From positions 25,794,967-25,858,966 of the forward strand of contig JACMZG010000008.1 in assembly GCA_018340805.1 (NCBI GenBank): DNA of 64,000 nt, in the 5' to 3' direction. Both the position numbers and the translations under genes were made by a program. The notes under the pieces are model-generated. The model was not told the origin of the DNA. It ran no database searches and saw only the letters and a program-made list of their open reading frames with translations. This document shows positions 1 to 11,751 of this stretch, in pieces (the first letter of the stretch is position 1; each line of letters begins with the position of its first letter). The DNA comes from Microvelia longipes. Taxonomy: Eukaryota; Arthropoda; Insecta; Hemiptera; Veliidae.

Positions 1-421
1 TCGAAAAGTAAATTTTTATAGACTATATTAATCTAGTTTGATATCTAAAATTTTAAAAAATTCCTTAAAAATCAAAAAGTAATTGAATTGAAATTAGGTC
101 CTTTTAAAAATCTTACATTTTTAATTGATACTTATAATAAACTTATAATAAATTGATATACTTATAAACTTTGACGGGATTTATTACTTATAATTTTCTT
201 ATTTTTGTCTTTTTACGACATATCATTAGATAGTATCATCACATCATTAGATAACCCATAAAAAAATGAATTATTTGAAAGGAAATTATATATACAAAAT
301 TATAATTTTAGTTTAGTACACAAATTTTGGCGCGGAGGTCCGCGAGCTGGACGAATTTTCTTTGAAAATTTTCAACTTTCTTGCCCATCAATCAAATTTT
401 TGCTTAAGTTTTCGGCTTAAG

Positions 422-422
<1 letters not shown>

Positions 423-489
<67 letters not shown>

Positions 490-490
490 T
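423..490. repeat. (TA)n microsatellite
   Basis: Near-pure TA dinucleotide tract between a foldback arm and the MITE at 503-697. Confidence 0.95.
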
Positions 491-502
491 TATTTATTTA
501 TT

Positions 503-697
503 TATAACCTGAGCAGTAGCGTCACAACTTGTTGTTTAATTTTTTCAAATTGTTTTAAAGATAATACGCGTATTTATACATTGCTTGGTATCACATTATA
601 TTTCTTATTTGAAGCTCATATTTTTTTGCGTTTTTTCCTAAAAATTAGAAAAAAAACATATATCAAGTTGTGACGTCACTGCTCAGATTATAAATCA
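503..697. mobile_element. Small MITE with about 28-bp inverted ends
   Basis: The left end (ATAACCTGAGCAGT.GCGTCACAACTTG) is the inverse of the right end (CAAGTTGTGACGTCACTGCTCAGATTAT), with about 135 bp of AT-rich filler between. No coding capacity. A decayed copy lies at 50165-50375 and a right-end fragment at 63190-63245, so this is a family. Superfamily not assigned; flanking duplications are not clear in the AT-rich context. Confidence 0.7.
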
Positions 698-1079
698 TGT
701 ACTGAAAATTTAATCAAGAAAGTTCCCTTTTTAAAGGAGACAATATAGTGGTGTTTATTTACTCCAAAATATCAGTCCGTCGTTTTAACAAACTAATATC
801 ACATTTAGCACAAAGGTTTTGACTTAATTTCATCAGGAGTTATTTTTTTCTGTTATGATAAGAGGCTGTAAATCAGGCATATTAATTGCTGAATTATGAC
901 TTAATTCTTAGTGCAGGCCACATTGAGACTTTAGTAAAAACTTGCATGCTGCAGTAAAGCTTACTCCCACCATTTATTTTTACACTGTATACAAATTACT
1001 GGATTTTGCAGAATCAAATAACGCTACTGATGAGGTATATAACCTCGACGTAGGAATTATTTTGGTGGTATAAAATTAA

Positions 1080-1480
1080 ATACTGTAAAAAAAGACGATG
1101 AAAAATTAAAGCCTAGGAACCCTAGCTTTGAATGGTCTTAACGACTCCGGACCGGTTTTATTGGATTCAGTACCCTGAAACATCCAACATGACACCCTTT
1201 TCGACATATCGTCTTTATCGACAGTATTTTAGGTTATTCTGTGATTTGCCACTGTTGTTTCCACTTTTTTTGTAATTTTAAGCTGTTGTATCGGCTCTGA
1301 TTCAATCGGTATTATTCGATTTAGCGGCCCCAAAAACATTGAAATCGAGACCTTACTCGAAATTTATTTTCATCGACAGTCAGATTGGTTTACAATAATT
1401 GACCATTTTTTCGACTTTTTTGTTGCTTGAAGTGGTCTCTGGACACACTCCTATGGCCTCCTCCTCTTTAGCCATATCAT
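1080..1480. repeat. Fragment of the composite repeat that accompanies the foldback family
   Basis: Shares diverged phrases with 14440-14815, 40780-40980, 43480-43665 and 63360-63560. These include a GGTTC-like box (here decayed), a CCGGACCGG-type word and TTCGACTTTTTTG. In the other copies it sits next to the GGCGCGG foldback; here that part is missing. The GGTTCGAAT-like box in some copies hints at a tRNA-related origin, but no full A box/B box pair was found. Confidence 0.45.
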
Positions 1481-2271
1481 TAGCGATTTTATTATAAGTG
1501 ATTTACTTATTGTTAATAACAATTAACAAGAGTAGCATCCTTCGAGCAAATAAGCTGTTGTCATTCTTATTTCTTAATATTAGGCTGGTAATAAAAAAAT
1601 AATTGGGATTGCGGTTATTTAGAGAGGTTGCAGGCGTCATGTGTTCCTTTACTTGCCAAACAGATTATGAAATTTTCTTTTCAAAAGCGAAGTCTTTCCT
1701 ATTTAAAATTGTATTAAAACACGTGCACGTAATGGTCTTGTTTTCAATGAGTCTTAATTTTATATATTTTTACTTTTCTTAAATAAGTTAAGATGTTTGT
1801 GGGAAAAGATATTCAATTTTTTATGGTAAATACTATAAAAAAATTGAATATCTTAATTCTTTAGAAAAGTTAAACCGTTATAATTTATAGTGTATACAAA
1901 TTCATAATAAATGTCAAAAAGTAAAAATTTTATTCACTTTATTCTTTTGTAATGCCTTAAAAAATGGAAATAAAAGCGCTAAAGATACCTTTTAGTATAA
2001 AAGGTTCACTTCTGTTCCATTTTTTTCGAAAATCCTTCTAAAACAGCCTTAATAAAGTTATGTTTTGTAAAAAAAAAAGAAAAATGGTTTATAATGTACA
2101 ACAAAATACAGAATGGGATTTTAAAATAATGAAAGAATAAGAAAAACCGAATTTTTAATAAAACGATTTGCTCCTTCCCTGAAACTTTTTTCATCTTAAT
2201 ATTCTATTCAGGACTTTATTGAGCTAAAGTCAAGACAATTATTGAAAAGATATTACATTTTTATACTTTAA

Positions 2272-2400
2272 TATATAATTTAACAGAATAAATAAATATT
2301 GTTTAATAATGAAGTCTTTGTTTTATTATAGCGAATTTCTAAGAAGGGAAAATGAGCTTATGAGGTTAGGTTCAAGGAAGGAGGGGAAAGGGATTCACTG
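2272..2400 (+). repeat. 129-bp segment duplicated at 43173-43303
   Basis: Nearly identical to 43173-43303, with a few differences such as tttgtttta/tttgtctta and tcaagg/tcatgg. The match starts at atataatttaac and ends at gggattcactg. One copy is outside intron 1 and the other is near its 3' end. No terminal repeats are visible. Confidence 0.85.
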
Positions 2401-3767
2401 TGTGTGTGTGTGTGTGTATACGTATGAACGAGATTTTTGTTTCGTCACAATTCTATGGGGCACGATAACTTTTAAACGCTTTCTGACACAATAAAACACA
2501 ACTTTGTTTCAAAAATCAACCTTGTAATCATTGGTTGAATTTTGAAATATCGAAAAATTAACCTGACCACATTCGATTATCAATACCATCAAATAAACAT
2601 ATCAAAAAAACAGTAAATTATATAGTAGAATGTTTAAAATACAAATCACAACACAAAGAATCTGCGGGAAACCGAAAACAATTGATTAATTGGAACCTTA
2701 ACTCCCTTTTAGAGGAGGTTTCAATGAGGTTACACAGAGCCCCAGAGAGCCCCATAAAAATGTTTCAGGCCTCTCAATGTATTAAGATAGGCTATGCCAC
2801 CTCTAGTATATATCTCTGTGCTTGTAATGTCCAAACCCCTATTGTTTATAAAGTATGTGTGACGACATTAACCCACTCTAAGGATTTGCAAAGATTCCAA
2901 AATATCACGAAACATAAACAAATGTTATGATCGTGCTGATACACATGTACTACTATGTATGGTTAATAAATATACGAACTTAAATTATGTTGTATTAGTT
3001 CCAGCTTATAGATTGGCATGCATAACATAAAATAAACAAAACACGTTTATTTACTAATACATTTGGAAATTCTCTGATATTGTGGCAGTATGCCACTTAT
3101 ATAAACTAGTAATATGACATATTGATATAAGGCAACAACCATTATATCTACAATTATATCGCCATCAGAATATAATTTTACCCAATGCCTAAGGTTATAT
3201 TTATTTAGTCTCATTTTTCGGTGAAATTTGACCAATAAGATAAATTCTGAAAAAAAAGTGAATGCATTGACGCACAATGATTGCGGTCTGTCAACTGTGT
3301 TCTGCTCGGGGTTTGCCTAATACAATCTAAAATCCTCTCAGCGACATTTTTTGAGCCGGAACTTGTCGTTTTGCTGTTGTACTTACCTCTTATCTGGTCT
3401 CTGATGTCAATGTGTTCGCGGCACTTATAAATATCCTTTTTTAAATTGGTTAATAATAATTAAAATAAAAATAAATACAAAAATATAAATAAATTAATTA
3501 ATACAATTAAAGAATTTAAAATCAGGAAAAAAACAAAATAATAATTCTGGTGCAGAGGACCAGAATATCATGGTTTCTCTAAAGATTATAATAGTTTACA
3601 ATCTGGATTTAATATTGAGAACGGTATGAGAACGTAATATATCTTACAATTTTCATCACATTATTAGAATTAAATAATTTCATATAAAAAATCTTGTTTA
3701 CAAAGTTTTATATTATTACGACTGTAATACCCACTGTTTATCAAGTCACTTTTTAAGTATTACTTAG

Positions 3768-3900
3768 CGAGGTGAAGTAAGTGTATGAGTGACCGCTAAA
3801 AATATTTAATTTCGATTTAACTTTCTAATGACGAGCAAAGCAAGTCTGAACTGATGACGATGACGATCGATGAAATCAGTTAGGATAACTCCTTGGTTTG
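3768..3900 (+). repeat. 5S-like dispersed repeat, fragment
   Basis: Contains the end of the 5S-like core (GTATGAGTGACCGCTA) and one tail unit (GACGAGCAAAGCAAGTC). See the copy at 44585-45275 for the family description. Confidence 0.55.
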
Positions 3901-5543
3901 CGATAATTTTCAGTGAAGTTTTTCAAAAAAAAATAGGCTTATATATTTTGGTCTAATCTTAACTCTTAAGATATTTGACCTCCCTTTTTCAAGTTCAATC
4001 TGACTGTGAAAGAAACAATTTATTTCTTTGGATCTCTATCAAACCAAATAGTGGTTGCTTTCAACATCAACAAATACAGTCGAATGAGAAAAGGAAATGT
4101 CTGGGTTTCCCCTTTTTGCATTTTCTGGACATTGAATGAGCCTCAACAAAGATTTGTTTTTCTCTCAAAATGAAATCCTCTATAAACATACTTGACTTGG
4201 ATAAAGTTTCCTCCACACTCCTTTATCTTTTAAGACATTTCCTATTTACTTATACCCTGATATTATATCGAAATGCAGATTGATGCTTTACTTTAAATTT
4301 AACCTTAAAATTTATTTTTACTATTTAAAGTTGTGATATATTTAGATTGTAAGAAAATAATGAGCAATTATATTTATTATGTTTCTCTTGTTTTAAATTA
4401 TGATGGTAAGAAATGTCTTCTTCAAAAGTTATCTGCATTGTTAACCATTTAAGTGTGTATGTATCTGAAGATATGGTGGGTCGTGTCGACAAAATATTTG
4501 ATTTTTCATAGTACAATATTTTTGAGATGTCGACCTCAGGAACTAATAAAGTTTTCTCCATCAGTTTTGCCTCCGGAGAAAACTTAAACTCCTATCCCTT
4601 GCGACATAAACCCTGGTTTATTTTTTTCTTGAGAACAATTTATTTTAGTAGTATGATGTTCAGATAATAAGCTATCGCATAAATAAGAAAGAAACGATTT
4701 AAAAAACTTTTTGATGAATTTTTTGAGTTTTATGGATGTTTGACTGTAATATATTTGCCTACGTTTATTACTTGAAAAGCCCAATGCTTCAAAATTGAAC
4801 TATTTAAATTGTCTCTAATTAAATTAAATTGTGCGTTAAGTACTAGTTAAGTACTTAAATTGACTTAACACCTAAATTGACTCAAGGACTAATTAAATTT
4901 TACTTAAATTGACACAAGGAATTATTTGCCTAGTGTTATAACATTGATATTATGTAAAACACTTTCATGTTCTGTTCTGCTATTAGTTTTAATCAAATTA
5001 TTGTATCGTGTAACATGAGCATTTACATCAAATGGTGAGTGTTGCAAGTTGTAAAACAACCAAATGTAAAATAAGCTTGTTGAAAAACAAAGCATAGCTG
5101 TTCAAACAAAGATTAATTACCAAATTAATTAGCCAACAAACAATTAACTCACCAAATAAAGTGGTAATTTATTTAAAGCAGGCAATTTATTTGTTAAAGT
5201 TAATTTATTTATAGAAATGAATCGGAATTTGGTGTAACCTGTTACCTAATTTCTATAAGATTGATTTTAAAAATATGAGGGCGTGTTAGCCCTCAAAGTC
5301 TCGTACAGCTGCGGAGCCGCTGGTTCCCTGAACTAATTTTTACTTATATTAGTTTTTTATTTTTATTTTAACTAAGAGAAAGTTTTTATTTATGTTTAAT
5401 ACTTCGTATTTTGTAATTATAGCATTTATTTTTGTTTTAAAAAATTTGGCAAATAGGCATAACTTTAATAGGCATTTTAGGTTTGAAAATTTGGTTCTTG
5501 CAAAAAAGTTGATGGGAAATTTAGAGATGATGTTTTGTTTCAG

Positions 5544-5555
5544 ATGAGTTGAATA
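5544..5555 (+). promoter_or_regulatory. Minimal upstream ORF just before the receptor start codon
   Basis: Immediately after the 3' splice site, the leader reads ATG AGT TGA ATA before the ATG at 5556. The two-codon uORF is in frame with the receptor and ends 3 bases before its start. Such a minimal uORF could lower translation of the receptor. That effect is inferred; the arrangement is read directly. Confidence 0.45.
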
Positions 5556-5792
5556 ATGGAAGGGAACAGCACAAGCCCATCTAGTGATGAGGAGCTATAC
5601 GAAGTTCCAGCATCACTAGTAGCATTTCTCTCCGTGTGCTACGTTAGCATATCCGTAGCAGCTGTGGTTGGTAATGGACTAGTTATATGGATCATAGCAA
5701 CTAGCAGGCGCATGAGGAATGTAACTAACTATTACATTGCAAACTTGGCACTTGCGGACATAGTCATTGGATTATTCGCTATTCCATTTGAG
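5556..5792 (+). CDS. Kinin-type neuropeptide GPCR, coding exon 1 (N-terminus, TM1, TM2)
   Basis: First coding exon of a rhodopsin-family receptor, 79 codons. Residues 1-20 are a short extracellular N-terminus with one NST glycosylation site (residue 4). TM1 spans about 21-48 with GNGLV (N40, position 1.50). After a basic loop (SRRMRNVTN), TM2 starts with NLALAD (D68, position 2.50). A stop lies in frame just upstream (ATG AGT TGA at 5544-5552), which fixes the start at 5556. A 3' splice site (tgttttgtttcag, ending 5543) precedes it, so an untranslated exon probably lies upstream. The donor is GAG|gtgact at 5793, phase 0. The next exon begins TTTCAAGCAGC, so the joined peptide reads IPFE-FQAALLQRW, a junction typical of insect leucokinin receptors. 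Kinins act through Gq/calcium on Malpighian tubule, gut and neurons; that role is known for the family and only inferred here. GPCR identity is very sure, kinin type likely. Confidence 0.88.
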
Positions 5793-6204
5793 GTGACTTA
5801 TTAAATCTTTGTGTTTTTTCTTAAATTAGACGTTTATCTCATCTTAAACGATTTTAAATCGAGCTATAAGCTAAAATTAATTTTGACCTGTAAGTCACAA
5901 CGAAAAAAAACAGCCCAGCGATTGCATTTTCTGACAGTGTTTAACGTGTGTACACCAGGATTAGAGTTGATTGGGAAGTCAATAGGTCTAATTAAACTAT
6001 AAGATTTACTAAAATAACCTGGTACAAAAGGTTTGCGCACGGTAAACAACTGTTTGCATAATTACTTACTCTTCTAAAAGATCCCTGGACCCCTGATGTC
6101 CAAGACAACAAGGATTATCTAGAATGATTCTAAAGGATTGGTTTTGGATGAGAGAGGTTTGATGAGGTTTCCGTTTCAAGAAGGAAACTATACAAAGGTT
6201 TTTG

Positions 6205-6440
6205 GTAGATCATAAAAGTTAAAAAGTAGGGGCAAAGTCAGTGCTCGTATGGGCGATCGCTAATAATGAAACGAATGTATTTATTGTCAGAGGACATTTG
6301 CACTGTCAGAATGCTTTGCAGTATAAATTTGGTGATTTCTATATTCTGAGGACGCGCGAAGCGAGTCCGAATTAGTGAGGATAATCATAGTGAATCTGAT
6401 ACCGTGAGAAAAGTTCCGCGCAAGGTTATTGTTTACTATT
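6205..6440 (+). repeat. 5S-like dispersed repeat, 3' portion
   Basis: Starts in the 5S-like core (GATCATAAAAGTTAAAAAGT, then TATGGGCGATCGCT) and runs into the tail with GACGCGCGAAGCGAGTCCG and a GAAAAGTTCCG-like end. Same orientation as the receptor gene. Confidence 0.7.
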
Positions 6441-6738
6441 AAAGAAAAAATAATAAAATACACTGGAATGTTCTTGGTTTACAACTTAATCATATAATTA
6501 TTAGTCTAAGGGCAATTTGTGCCGTAGGGCAATTTGTTTAAGAACTGTTCAAATGTCATAGAGCTGGTTAGACTTGTCATTTACATTATCAGTTTATAAT
6601 ATGTATTTATTTTACTAATTTTTATGTGTTATAAAGAGCATAACAGATGCAAAACAACACTTCAAATAATATTATTTTTTTGAGGTTAATTAATGAAGAC
6701 TTCAGTCCTATAGAATTTTTATTTAAATAAACATTAAA

Positions 6739-6780
6739 TTACAGACGTTTCGCATGGCGAAGCCAAGCATTTCAGTGTAA
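6739..6780 (-). ncRNA. Degraded hammerhead core, left arm of foldback copy 1
   Basis: Inverted copy of 6901-6943 on the minus strand. Stems I and II and the GAAAC|GTC part are kept, but the core reads CTGAAATGC instead of CTGAAGATGC. One core base is lost, so cleavage is not expected. Confidence 0.6.
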
Positions 6781-6900
6781 ACAAAAACCAAAAACAAACA
6801 ACCAACACCAAAAATATTAGTAAAGTAATACCAATGTTCTTTTGGTTTTGGTATACTTTACTATATTTTTTGGTGTTGGTTGTTTGTTTTTGGTTTTTGT

Positions 6901-6943
6901 TTACACTGAAGATGCTTGGCTTCGCCATGCGAAACGTCTGTAA
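6901..6943 (+). ncRNA. Hammerhead ribozyme, type I, right arm of foldback copy 1
   Basis: Stem I is TTACA (6901-6905) paired with TGTAA (6939-6943). The core CTGAAGA is at 6906-6912. Stem II is GCTTGGC/GCCATGC (6914-6930) with loop TTC and one T-T mismatch. GAAA is at 6931-6934, then C|GTC, with predicted cleavage after 6938. Stem III has only the A-U and C-G pairs and no loop, so ACGU would have to pair between two molecules, as in dimeric retroelement hammerheads. One extra U follows the core A9. The intact pairing argues for a real ribozyme; activity is inferred. Confidence 0.7.
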
Positions 6944-7047
6944 TTAATGTTTATTTAAATAAAAAATTCTATAGGACTGAAGTCTTCATTAATTAACCTA
7001 GAATTTAATTCTTAACAGTCCAATAACTATTTTGTTAATATTATTTT

Positions 7048-9240
7048 ATTATATTACTATATTTTTCTATTATTTATTTATTATCAATTTTCAACAACTC
7101 ACGCCTATGTGTTATCGCTGGGTTGTTCGTCTACAATCCTCTTAACTGTCTTAACCCCAGTACTTAAAGCAATTATAACTGTTGTTGTATTATCCAATTA
7201 ATGTTATATTATGGTTAAAAATGAATCAGTTCAATCAAATTCAAACTAGTTGTATGCAATCTCACTTAAAAAATAATAAATACAATTTATTCCAAGAAGT
7301 ATAATTCTATGAAATAAAAGACACAACAATTGTAAACATTTATTCCTTTTTTGCAAGGATAAGAATTTTGTCCTTATTTAAGCTTTCGTCTTTTAACGTA
7401 CCATTAAATTTAAACGTATTTATGTAAAGACCGGTTAAGCCCTATGAATAAACGACTTAAAGTGTTACAGGATTATGTTAGACTTAAAACAAGTCGGCCG
7501 GGCTAGTGTAAAGAGTAATAATTCCATTCCTTTAAGCGTCGCTTTCAGTTCGGTTACTAAATTCAGTAGCATTTATTTAATGTTATTAAATGATTATTGT
7601 AATTTGTTGTTAACCAAATGAATATTATGAAATGGTAATAAATAAATAGAATGGAACTCTATCTTTATAAACATCATCTATTTTTTTTAATGCTATGCTC
7701 ATTTGGTTAGAAAATTGTAAAATTCTTATCTACTCCATGTATTGAAAATAGCAATTCTCAAGGATGTGAAAATCATTTTCTCGCCAAGTGGGAAGGAAAA
7801 TCAGTGATACCAAAATAAACAGTATTTATTTAGGTGTATTTTGTTTTAATATGTTGGCAGTGATTTAAATCACCTTCAGCTGTTTTTGATAAGGGTATGT
7901 ATAAAATATTATACCCGTTAGCAGATGTTGGAAAAATTAATTTGTAGTAGATACAATTTAATAATACGCAACACCCGATTCATGTTGCGTAAGTGCAACA
8001 TGATGTAAACGCATATAATGATTGCGCGCATGCAAATGATGAACGCGCATGTAAATGATTCATGCGCGAAACCGTTTTCGCTTTTGTATTATTTACTAGG
8101 CCTCGGGAAAAAAGTAAAGTTGACTATCAGGGAGCTAACTAATCTCTTGCAGTAAAAACTGTACCACAAGCAGAAAAACATCTTATCACCCCTTGTTGCG
8201 TAAATAACTATTTAAGTTTTCTCTCCACAATAAACCATTTGCGGTGTTAACAATTTAAGATTTCTCTTTATGTATTATGTCTAAACAATAAGAGAAAATT
8301 CGATCTGACAAGACGTAGGTTTGTTAATTTTGTTTTAGGTTTTAATTTAAATGTTAAACTATACAATTTTCGAAGTTGTTTTTAATTTATTTCTAGAATA
8401 TTTCCACAGACATCTGTCACTAATACTCAATCACTCTTACATTACACATACAAATCCAAATCTTAAGTTGTTTTCTGTGAACTTCAGGAATTGCTCTTTC
8501 TAATTGATTCTTCAAACAAATACAAATTGCTTTCTGTTGTATGTTTCAAGTTTATGTTGAAAGATTAATATAAGTTTCTTAGGCATTCGATATTGTTCCA
8601 TCACTTGCATATTTGTTTGGATAATTAAGTTGTTTTAATCTATGATTGATGTATTTTCTGTTTGTTGTTTATGTAATATTAATATTAGTTTGTTCTATTA
8701 TTAAGTTTCTTCCTTTCTTGTTTATAATTGTTTTAATAAAACTTTTTCAACTTACAGTAAAGTTTTAGTAAAAGATAATTTTATGTCCCTATAAAGTAAT
8801 TTCTTTGATTTATTAAACTATATTTATAATTTTGTTTATTAATCTGTTTACGGTTATATTATAAATGTTAAATTATTGAGACGTGTATGATTTACCAAAA
8901 AAGCAAGTCATTGAACCTTTCATTTCTCTGCTTGTAAGTACGATGTTCTAAATATTAGCCCAGGATTGTAAAATATATTTTAGATTAGTTAGAGGTATAG
9001 AAACTTTTCTTCACAAACAATATTACTAAACATAGGGCTTAAATATTTTGTTTAAACTATCTCTTTCTTGTGGTTTTCCTTTCTTTTGTTTTTAATTAAT
9101 TCAGCTGAAACCGGACTTAATCGATTTACCTTGCCGTCTACCTGAAAATGTAATGTCTTGTTTTAAAGCCATTTTAAACCAGACCGGTTGGGCCATCCCA
9201 AGTGGCTCATACTATGCACACACACACACACACACAACAC
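7048..9240. other. AT-rich intronic stretch without genes
   Basis: No gene or classified element seen. A small hairpin with ATGTTGC/GCAACAT arms and a repeated CGCGCATG-AAATGAT word occupy about 7981-8075. A CA tract (9218-9240) begins the next microsatellite. Confidence 0.5.
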
Positions 9241-9245
9241 ATATG

Positions 9246-9296
<51 letters not shown>
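9218..9296. repeat. (CA)n followed by (TA)n microsatellite
   Basis: A CA run is followed by about 48 bp of TA. A short unit with GTGCAAAGCGAGCC at about 9450 resembles the GCGAAGCGAG-type array at 37560-38350. Confidence 0.9.
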
Positions 9297-9297
<1 letters not shown>

Positions 9298-11219
9298 GTC
9301 TGTATTTATATAATGGCTTCTGTATGTATGTATACATCTTGGTCAATGGTCACAGGGAAGATCCCAGACGACTATGGGCCGAAGGCTCGTATTATATTTT
9401 AACAATCTTGCGTGGGGATCCAGCTATCCTCTAGCTATCCTATACAGCGTGCAAAGCGAGCCTGTTGTTTGTAAACTTGTTATTTTATTAGTTCGTTTTT
9501 TAAAGTTAATAGTTGGATGTGACATCCGGATGCAACATATTACTAGTTAAAAGTGGCTTTAACCAAAGAGAATAGTATTAGTATTATACATATACTCCTT
9601 CTTTCAACTTTAATACTAGACACGTTTAAATGCTACCTTTTGCTTAGAAAAGGATACTTATTTTACTATTTTTAAGTCTGTTTATTTACAGCTTACACTA
9701 TAACCTAATTAAAAATTACTTTAGATAGTTTCTAAAAACGAAATGACATAACTTTCCTTTTTAAAGGACATTTCCCTAATGACTCTCATGGGACCAAAAA
9801 TGTATTCTATTTTAATTTTCTCGCTTTTGAATAGCTTACGAATGAATGTATGGTTATCATCCCAGTATTGTGATATTATTTAAAGGATAATAATTACTTT
9901 TAAACATTTTGAATATTTATGTTCATAAATTGATAATCAAAAATATATTATGATGCTAAAATCAAAAGTTTCTTATGAATCATCATTTTATATATTTATA
10001 TAAATCTTACATGTGTGTGTGTCTGTCTGTGGATTTCTAGCTGGTTTTGTCCGTAGTTGATTAAACCATTTTAGGTGACCAAAAAGACGGTTTTTTAAAT
10101 TAAAAACTTAAAATATGGTTGGTAAAACTTTTTTTGGATGATTTTGGAAACAATGCTATCATAAGATTAATATACGCATTACGTTAAATAACAACTTGTA
10201 ATTCGCGTTTTTTAGCGATCCTCTCTGCAATCACTATTTATCAATTAAGTTTTATGATTAAGTACTACAAATTTCAAATCTATGAACTCCTAATAGATTA
10301 TCGTAACTTTGAATGTTTTAGATACTGATAATTTTCGAAAATAGACTAGTATAAATTATAAAATACAAGGATAAAATACAGGGACATTATAAAATAAATT
10401 ATAAAATACAGGGATTAAAATTTATGTAGAGCAAAAAATATATAATAGTTATAAAAATAGGTTTAATTTTTTTTCGTTCTATAGTTTATCGAAATCTATC
10501 AAATTAACTAATAACCTTATATAACCATTTATTTATCTTAAAATTGTGATGTCGTTATAAGGAGGTTAGAAATAAGTGGCAAAAATATTGATTGTTATGA
10601 AGTTTTGTCAGTGGCATTCTAATAAAATGGAGAAGGGAACATTTAAATATAAGATGATGTGATCATTGTGCTCTGGAGTTATCAAATGTATCATTGTATA
10701 TTCGTATAGTGATTTAAACCTTTCAAGGTACTCTCGCAACTTGCTATGTCCTGTGACAATCATCGTCATTTTATATGATTCTTCCTAAACTCCATATTTC
10801 AATCCTTCTTCGACATTTGGGAAAAAGTTGTAATAACGTACATATTTTTGTTCTTTTCCAATCCTCCTCCCAGGTCATTATTGATTTTTGTTCTCTGAAG
10901 AAGCAACTATGCTTCCTAATATTTCTTGATACTTAGCTATGAGATATTTAAATGTAAGGGTATTTGAGTCTATTTTTACAAAGATCACTGCAAATTCATT
11001 CCCTAAAATCCCTGTACGAGCTCTTAACCCCCTGAAATTTGAACTTTACTTGTACTAGATTTTTTTATTTCAAATAAGAGTGGGTGTTTGTGGGTTGTCT
11101 ACAGCTTGAAAGGTTATTTGATTGTTGTATCTTATTACTACTTTCGTTGTTTTATTATAGATTGAAATTTCTTTACGTATCCATTTTAATTCCTATATGA
11201 TACACACACACTCAAAGAG

Positions 11220-11288
<69 letters not shown>

Positions 11289-11300
11289 TAATATAATAAA
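11220..11300. repeat. (TA)n microsatellite
   Basis: Interrupted TA tract. The 9300-11219 stretch before it is AT-rich, with nothing else recognised. Confidence 0.95.
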
Positions 11301-11751
11301 TACTTGATATACAGTAATCTGAAGTAAATATTTTATATTTAAGCGTGTTTAGGGGCCCTAAAAATGTAAATATAGAAGAAAAATTTACCCAGTAAACCTT
11401 AAAAACGTAAAAAATAAATTTAGAGGATAAGTTATAATAAAGAAAGAAGGGTAAACTAAGAGGGAATGAAGTATGGTTTTGTGGCTTGTCGAGCTTCGGG
11501 GCGAGCGGTTTGAAATTGTTAGTCAGCAAGATTAATAGCTCTACTTCTAATACTATTTTCTTTTGTTTTCAAGTATCTGAAAATGATATTTTAAAATGTT
11601 CTTGTATAGAAAAGCCAAAGTTTTTAGACACTTACTTTCTTGTTATTTTCTCTTATTATAGAGGTATTTAGTACATAATTACAAACCTCAAGTTAACTTG
11701 TGGCAAGATAATTATACTTTTGTTCTTGTTTTCTTTTAATTTATTTTAAAA

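Larger units (their letters stand above)
1..5543. other. AT-rich region upstream of the first receptor coding exon
   Basis: No coding gene is recognisable. It contains an arm of the GGCGCGG foldback family (319-424), a (TA)n tract (423-490), a small MITE (503-697), a piece of the composite repeat that accompanies the foldback family (about 1080-1480), a 129-bp segment duplicated 41 kb away (2272-2400) and a 5S-like repeat fragment (3768-3900). The rest, including 1480-2270, 2400-3540 and 3900-5270, is AT-rich DNA in which I see nothing specific. Short open frames here lack codon bias and conserved motifs. Confidence 0.6.
6679..7035. mobile_element. Foldback element with hammerhead ribozyme (copy 1)
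   Basis: Two arms (about 6684-6836 and 6848-6999) are near-perfect inverted copies around a short AT-rich centre, followed by an unpaired tail of about 36 bp (7000-7035). The 12-bp word TAATATTATTTT occurs on both sides (6667-6678 and 7036-7047) and may be a target-site duplication. Each arm contains a hammerhead-like core; only the right arm keeps it intact. Hammerheads with a tiny stem III are characteristic of Penelope-like element terminal repeats and of retrozymes. The element has no coding capacity. Confidence 0.65.

Noticed and set aside
5811..6002. A small gene just after receptor exon 1
   Set aside because: It lies within intron 1 and has no motif; the opposite strand is equally open.
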